Below the pieces are notes generated by a model. It made no database searches. It saw nothing but the letters and a program-made list of their open reading frames with translations, and was not told the DNA's origin. DNA of 64,000 nt from positions 124,001 through 188,000 of the forward strand of contig VWZL01000268.1 of NCBI GenBank assembly GCA_013396915.1. The letters are read 5' to 3'. The stretch is from Stercorarius parasiticus (lineage: Eukaryota; Chordata; Aves; Charadriiformes; Stercorariidae). The translations under genes were made by a program, and so were the position numbers. Below, piece by piece: positions 60,546-64,000 of the stretch (within the stretch, counting starts at the first letter, position 1; each line of letters begins with the position of its first letter).

Positions 60546-62675
60546 TGGGTAATGTTTTTAGCTCCCTTGTTGCCCCTCTGACTGGGTAGAGAGTTGTGAA
60601 CTATTGAGAAGAAGAATATTGAGTGAGATAACTTGCTCTACGTGACTGCAAGAGGCTGTGACCCAAGGCTGCGTTCATGTTATTGGCAGCATTCCCCTTG
60701 ATTTCGGTAGGGGAAGGAGCTGCTGTGTAGCATTGGAGTGTGATGTATCGGGAGGGGAATATTCCTCTCCTCTGGTGACATCACTGGGTGCAGCTGGTCC
60801 TCAAATGTGTTTTGAAGTATTTTCTCATTAGGATGAACTCATGGGAAGTAACAGATGGCAAAGTGAGGCTAAATTAGTGAGAACTTTGTGCTCTGTTAAT
60901 GCTCTTTCTCTCTATAAATAATAGCTGGGGAGTGGAGCAGGAATGAAGACGCTGTTATGCTTGTGGCTACCTCTGCTGCTGTGTAGATGTTATACGCTGC
61001 CTTGCAGCATGTTTTGTCAGCAATGGAAAGGAGTAGGAGGAACTTGCCATCCCTTTCACAGGGCAAAAATGTTGCAGTTCTACTGCAAAACAAATAAAAA
61101 CAAAGCAGTGTTCAAAGACGTATGAGGGGAGACAAAAATGTGGGAGACAATTTTACAGCCAAACAGGCCACGTAACCACCTTGGTTTTTCTGGTTTCACC
61201 TTCTTCCTATGAAAAATCTGTGAAACCAACAAAAAACAGCGTCTCTCCTTGATAGTCCCAGTAACTCTCCAACTTCTTAGTGTTTACTTCCATCCCAAAA
61301 TCTTCCTTTAAAATATATGTATCAATAGATTTCTCTTTCTCTCTGTGGGGATGTGTGTATGTGTATGTAAATATGTAAACATGTATCTCTGTACCATGCT
61401 ACTCTAGCCTGGAGAGCTACTTCTGGAAAACTTCTCTGGCAGTGGCAGTTTATTTGTTGAGGTGAAGAAATAATTTTATTGCGAATTTATCCTGACTTAC
61501 AAAGTCACTAAATATAGTGACTCACTGTAGCACAGGCTAAAGTTATAGATGCCACCTTCTCACTGGTGTATATTATGTGATAGTCTGGGTTTCTAGATGC
61601 TTTTACAAAGTAATGTCCACCAGCAGTAGTAAGACTTTCTGTGGTTCAGACATCCTGGCTTGCTGGCAGGCACTCTCTGGTGCCTACTTCACAGCTGAAG
61701 CAACTACCAGGAGATTAACTGTGGTTTTACCAGGCTTTTAAAATGCCACAAGTGGTTGGAAGCAGGTGTTCAAAATCAAACAACACAAAACTGAAAAACC
61801 CAACAATGTGAAACTTTGTTTTTCAGGGGGGTATACGGATCTCTGAACAGTTCAGAGGCTACTAAGGAGATACACTTCCTCCAGGGATCTTTAATCATAA
61901 AAGCAGTTTAAGTGACTCACTCTTTCCCTGAGGATATTCTTAAAACAACTCCACTCATTTAGTCTTTTTTAGTGGTCAGAAACAGGATTTATTTTGTGCT
62001 GTCTTTCAAAAAAAAAGAAGAAAAAAGAAACAATTACTTTTGAAAAAAAAGTCGATGGCCATATTTCCAGGAGGATCTGGGCTATATTTAATGTTAAAGG
62101 TCTGTACAGCTCAGTAACGCACGGGCTGACTGGCACTATGTTCGCTCAAGCAAGTGCTTCAGCAAAAAATTCAGTACTATTTTTAGTTCTCTTACAACAA
62201 ACCACTTGATTGTAAGGCCTGGGGAACTGCGACATTGCGAGGGGTCTGCTGGAAAAGGCAGGAGGATGAGACACAGCAGCGTGCTAGCCATGCCAAGGAC
62301 TTCCAGCTGATATGGAGAAGCACAGATCACGAGCAGGTATTTTAAATCATCTTGTAAGCCTTGATCTGCCCATGAAATGAATTTACTGATCGGAGACAGG
62401 GCATGAAAGTGTTAGCTGGCTGCCTCTATCTGCTCCTGCCCTTAAAGATTTCATTCCATAAATTCCTGTCCTGACCGTCAGCTTTTAAATCGTCTCTTCT
62501 CGTTTCCTAGCCCTTTCTGGGATTTTAGAGGATCTTGGGCAACTTAGCAAATGACAATAGCAAAACAGAAACAAGTTTCTGTATAAGCATTCTGTTTTTA
62601 AAGAACTACAGCCCGGGTGAGTAGCACTCACCATTCTTCTCTGCCAACTGTATTAACTTGTAAAAGAAAATAGCC
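60481..62675. other. Unique non-coding DNA, no gene recognised
   Basis: No exon, RNA gene or transposon is seen. A near-palindrome (18 of 20 bases) centred on GGAATATTCC lies at 60751-60770. A TG/TA alternating patch lies at about 61344-61390. A-rich runs occur at about 62008-62050. The stretch leads into the CpG island. Confidence 0.5.
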
Positions 62676-63116
62676 CGCCTTTGAGCGGCCAGCCGGCCGA
62701 GGAGGATTTGATCCAACCCCACTGGGGGGTGGAGGGTTTGCTGGCGAACTCTGCCTGTGTGTACGTACACACGGCGCCTGGCGCGACCTGGCTCTGCCCC
62801 AGCCTCATGGTCTCCCTCTAGCAGCTCTCCTGACCGCCGTTTGTCCCCGCAGGGCTTCTTCCAGGTCGGTCCCACGCGAAGGAAGCTGGTCCCGGGAGGT
62901 TTAGGGTCTGCTCCTGGCGTGTCTTGTCCCCACGTTTGCGGGCCCCCTCAGCAGCACTGTGCCCTGAGGGGTGAGGTGGTTGCCATTCCTGGGCGATGGA
63001 GTCACGGGAGAGACTGCCGCCAGCGAGCAGATAGCGGGAGCGCGGGCAGGGCTGGCCGCGGCCCGTGGCAGTCCCAGCGGCACTGGTTGTCGTGCCAGAG
63101 GTGCCTGTGCCGGCGC
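62676..63116. promoter_or_regulatory. CpG island, candidate promoter or first exon
   Basis: By eye count about 35 CpG dinucleotides fall within 440 bp, and G+C is clearly above the flanks. Densest parts are 62680-62710, 62744-62790, 62830-62915 and 62990-63116. Such islands in birds usually mark promoters, often of widely expressed or developmental genes. I see no TATA box and no clear initiator, which is normal for CpG-island promoters. Overlapping frames on both strands (60-120 codons) are a product of GC content and match no family I know. The direction of transcription cannot be told from composition. Part of the island lies within an exon-like interval. Confidence 0.6.
62758..62773. repeat. 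Perfect 16-bp palindrome in the CpG island
   Basis: GTGTGTACGTACACAC is its own reverse complement, with no spacer. The alternating purine-pyrimidine make-up also favours Z-DNA or cruciform formation. It could bind a symmetric dimer; no specific factor is implied. Confidence 0.9.
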
Positions 63117-63147
63117 TGACTCTGCTGCCAGTGTGTGCTCCTGCCAG
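62853..63147 (+). other. Exon-like interval (acceptor to donor), unproven
   Basis: A pyrimidine-containing CCGTTTGTCCCCGCAG ends at 62852, and CTGCCAG|GTGAGAGC gives a good donor at 63147/63148, bounding a 295-bp GC-rich interval. The longest + strand frame across it (from 62757) stops at 63119, before the donor. A second frame is open through the donor but has no homology I recognise. It may be a 5'-UTR or lncRNA exon, or only a pair of chance sites in GC-rich DNA. Confidence 0.22.
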
Positions 63148-64000
63148 GTGAGAGCTTGAAGCTTCAGATTTGTTTCCTAGACGGATGCTAGTATGTGTTG
63201 TGTCACAGCCCGGTGTGGTACTGCCAGGGAGATGAGCTGTTGGGTTTCGGCAGCATCTTGCCTGCCTCCTTGTCGGTTCACAAGGGTTGATGCTGTGTAA
63301 CAGCTTCTTAAAGTGTGCTTTGTTTTAAGAGAGAGGATTTCAGCCTTCAGGTCACACAGGAGCTCCCAGCTTTCACAGGGTGCTGGAGCCGCAGCCGGAT
63401 TTAGGCAAGGAAACTTTTGCATATGTAATATATATACCTTGGGTAGCTGGCCAGTACTTTGCTGTCTTGCGTTTTCACCCTTTTATTTTAACTGGGTTGT
63501 GCAGTGTTTGCGAATTCCTTGCTTCAGAGTCGGACCCAGACTTTGGGGCAAGCCTTGATGCGGTTTAGCTGCATTGGTGTGTTTTAAAATAACTGCTCAT
63601 ATTTTACCCTTAATGATACCATTATCTTAAAATAGCATGAGTTATTTGGTAGAGAATGAAAGGAAGGGGAACTGTCAAATTCCCATGAACTCTGTGTTTA
63701 AAGATCCTGCCTAGCTTTCAGCATGCTGAGCTGCTGCAGCCTCCTCTGCGTACTAGAAATGGGTACTATTGAAATGCACTGTTCTTGCACTGCTCTGTGC
63801 ACTGCTGCGGTCACGTTATCTGCCTGAGCTACACGTTAGGTGCGTTTGAAAAGACAGGTGAAGTGGCAGTTTCATAACTGAGTTTTCAGTGTATTCCTGC
63901 TAGATGGGTGCATTTGTACTTAAACAGTGCAGACGGCGCAAGCACAGTAGCTATAGCATGTTTTGGCTTACGTTTGCAGGAGCTGAGTTCAGATAATTAT
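63148..64000. other. Unique non-coding DNA to the window end
   Basis: GC content falls back to background after the island. Frames of about 80 codons near 63177-63568 on both strands match nothing I know. If the exon-like interval is real, this would be the start of its intron. Confidence 0.45.

Noticed and set aside
62757..63119. 120-codon Arg/Ser/Pro-rich frame in the CpG island
   Set aside because: GC-rich DNA has few stop codons, so long frames arise in several registers at once here; composition is typical of non-coding CpG-island translation.
1..64000. CRISPR arrays, operons, bacterial or phage genes
   Set aside because: Nothing of the kind is present; CR1 content and CpG depletion point to a vertebrate (avian) nuclear genome.

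Overview
The window looks like a piece of bird nuclear genome, and almost all of it is non-coding. The main evidence is six independent copies of the CR1 (chicken repeat 1) LINE, counting a nested pair as two, plus one very short CR1 tail. They share the usual avian features: severe 5' truncation, a 3' end of the type GATGATCTT...TTCCAACC...ATTCTATG, and a tail built on a short ATTCTATG-type unit instead of poly(A). The long copies near 5.8-7.7 kb and 58.5-60.5 kb resemble CR1 lineages common in Neoaves, so a non-galliform bird is my best guess; the species cannot be read from the sequence. CR1 makes up roughly 5 kb, about 8% of the window, which is typical for birds.

Layout. 1-5.8 kb: unique non-coding DNA with one CR1 3' tail (about 3.93 kb). 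5.8-7.75 kb: a long, broken CR1 on the + strand. 7.75-18.5 kb: unique DNA with one short CR1 on the - strand (12.07 kb). 18.4-21 kb: an (AAT)6 microsatellite, a possible ancient MIR/L2-type relic, a GC/CpG-rich block with a good CTCF core match, and an LTR-like block with 20-bp and 34-bp tandem repeats. 21-39 kb: long unique DNA with no recognisable exon, a G-quadruplex motif (31.8 kb), an isolated strong splice-acceptor-like site (32.09 kb) and some TAAT-rich stretches that could be conserved non-coding elements. 39.0-39.5 kb: a relatively well preserved CR1 on the - strand. 40.6 kb: a tandem canonical E-box pair. 40.9-41.2 kb: a very degraded CR1. 41-58.5 kb: unique DNA with a few hairpins and short duplications. 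58.5-60.5 kb: an older CR1 on the + strand with a second CR1 inserted antisense inside it. 62.7-63.1 kb: a clear CpG island with a perfect 16-bp palindrome and an exon-like interval, the best candidate in the window for a promoter or first exon.

I recognise no host protein-coding exon, tRNA, rRNA, known microRNA or CRISPR. The only recognisable proteins are reverse-transcriptase fragments of CR1, and every copy is broken. No operon-like or novel multi-gene system is visible. The most useful observations are the nested CR1 and the chimeric ORF it creates, the CpG island, the LTR-like/CTCF block and the tandem E-box pair.
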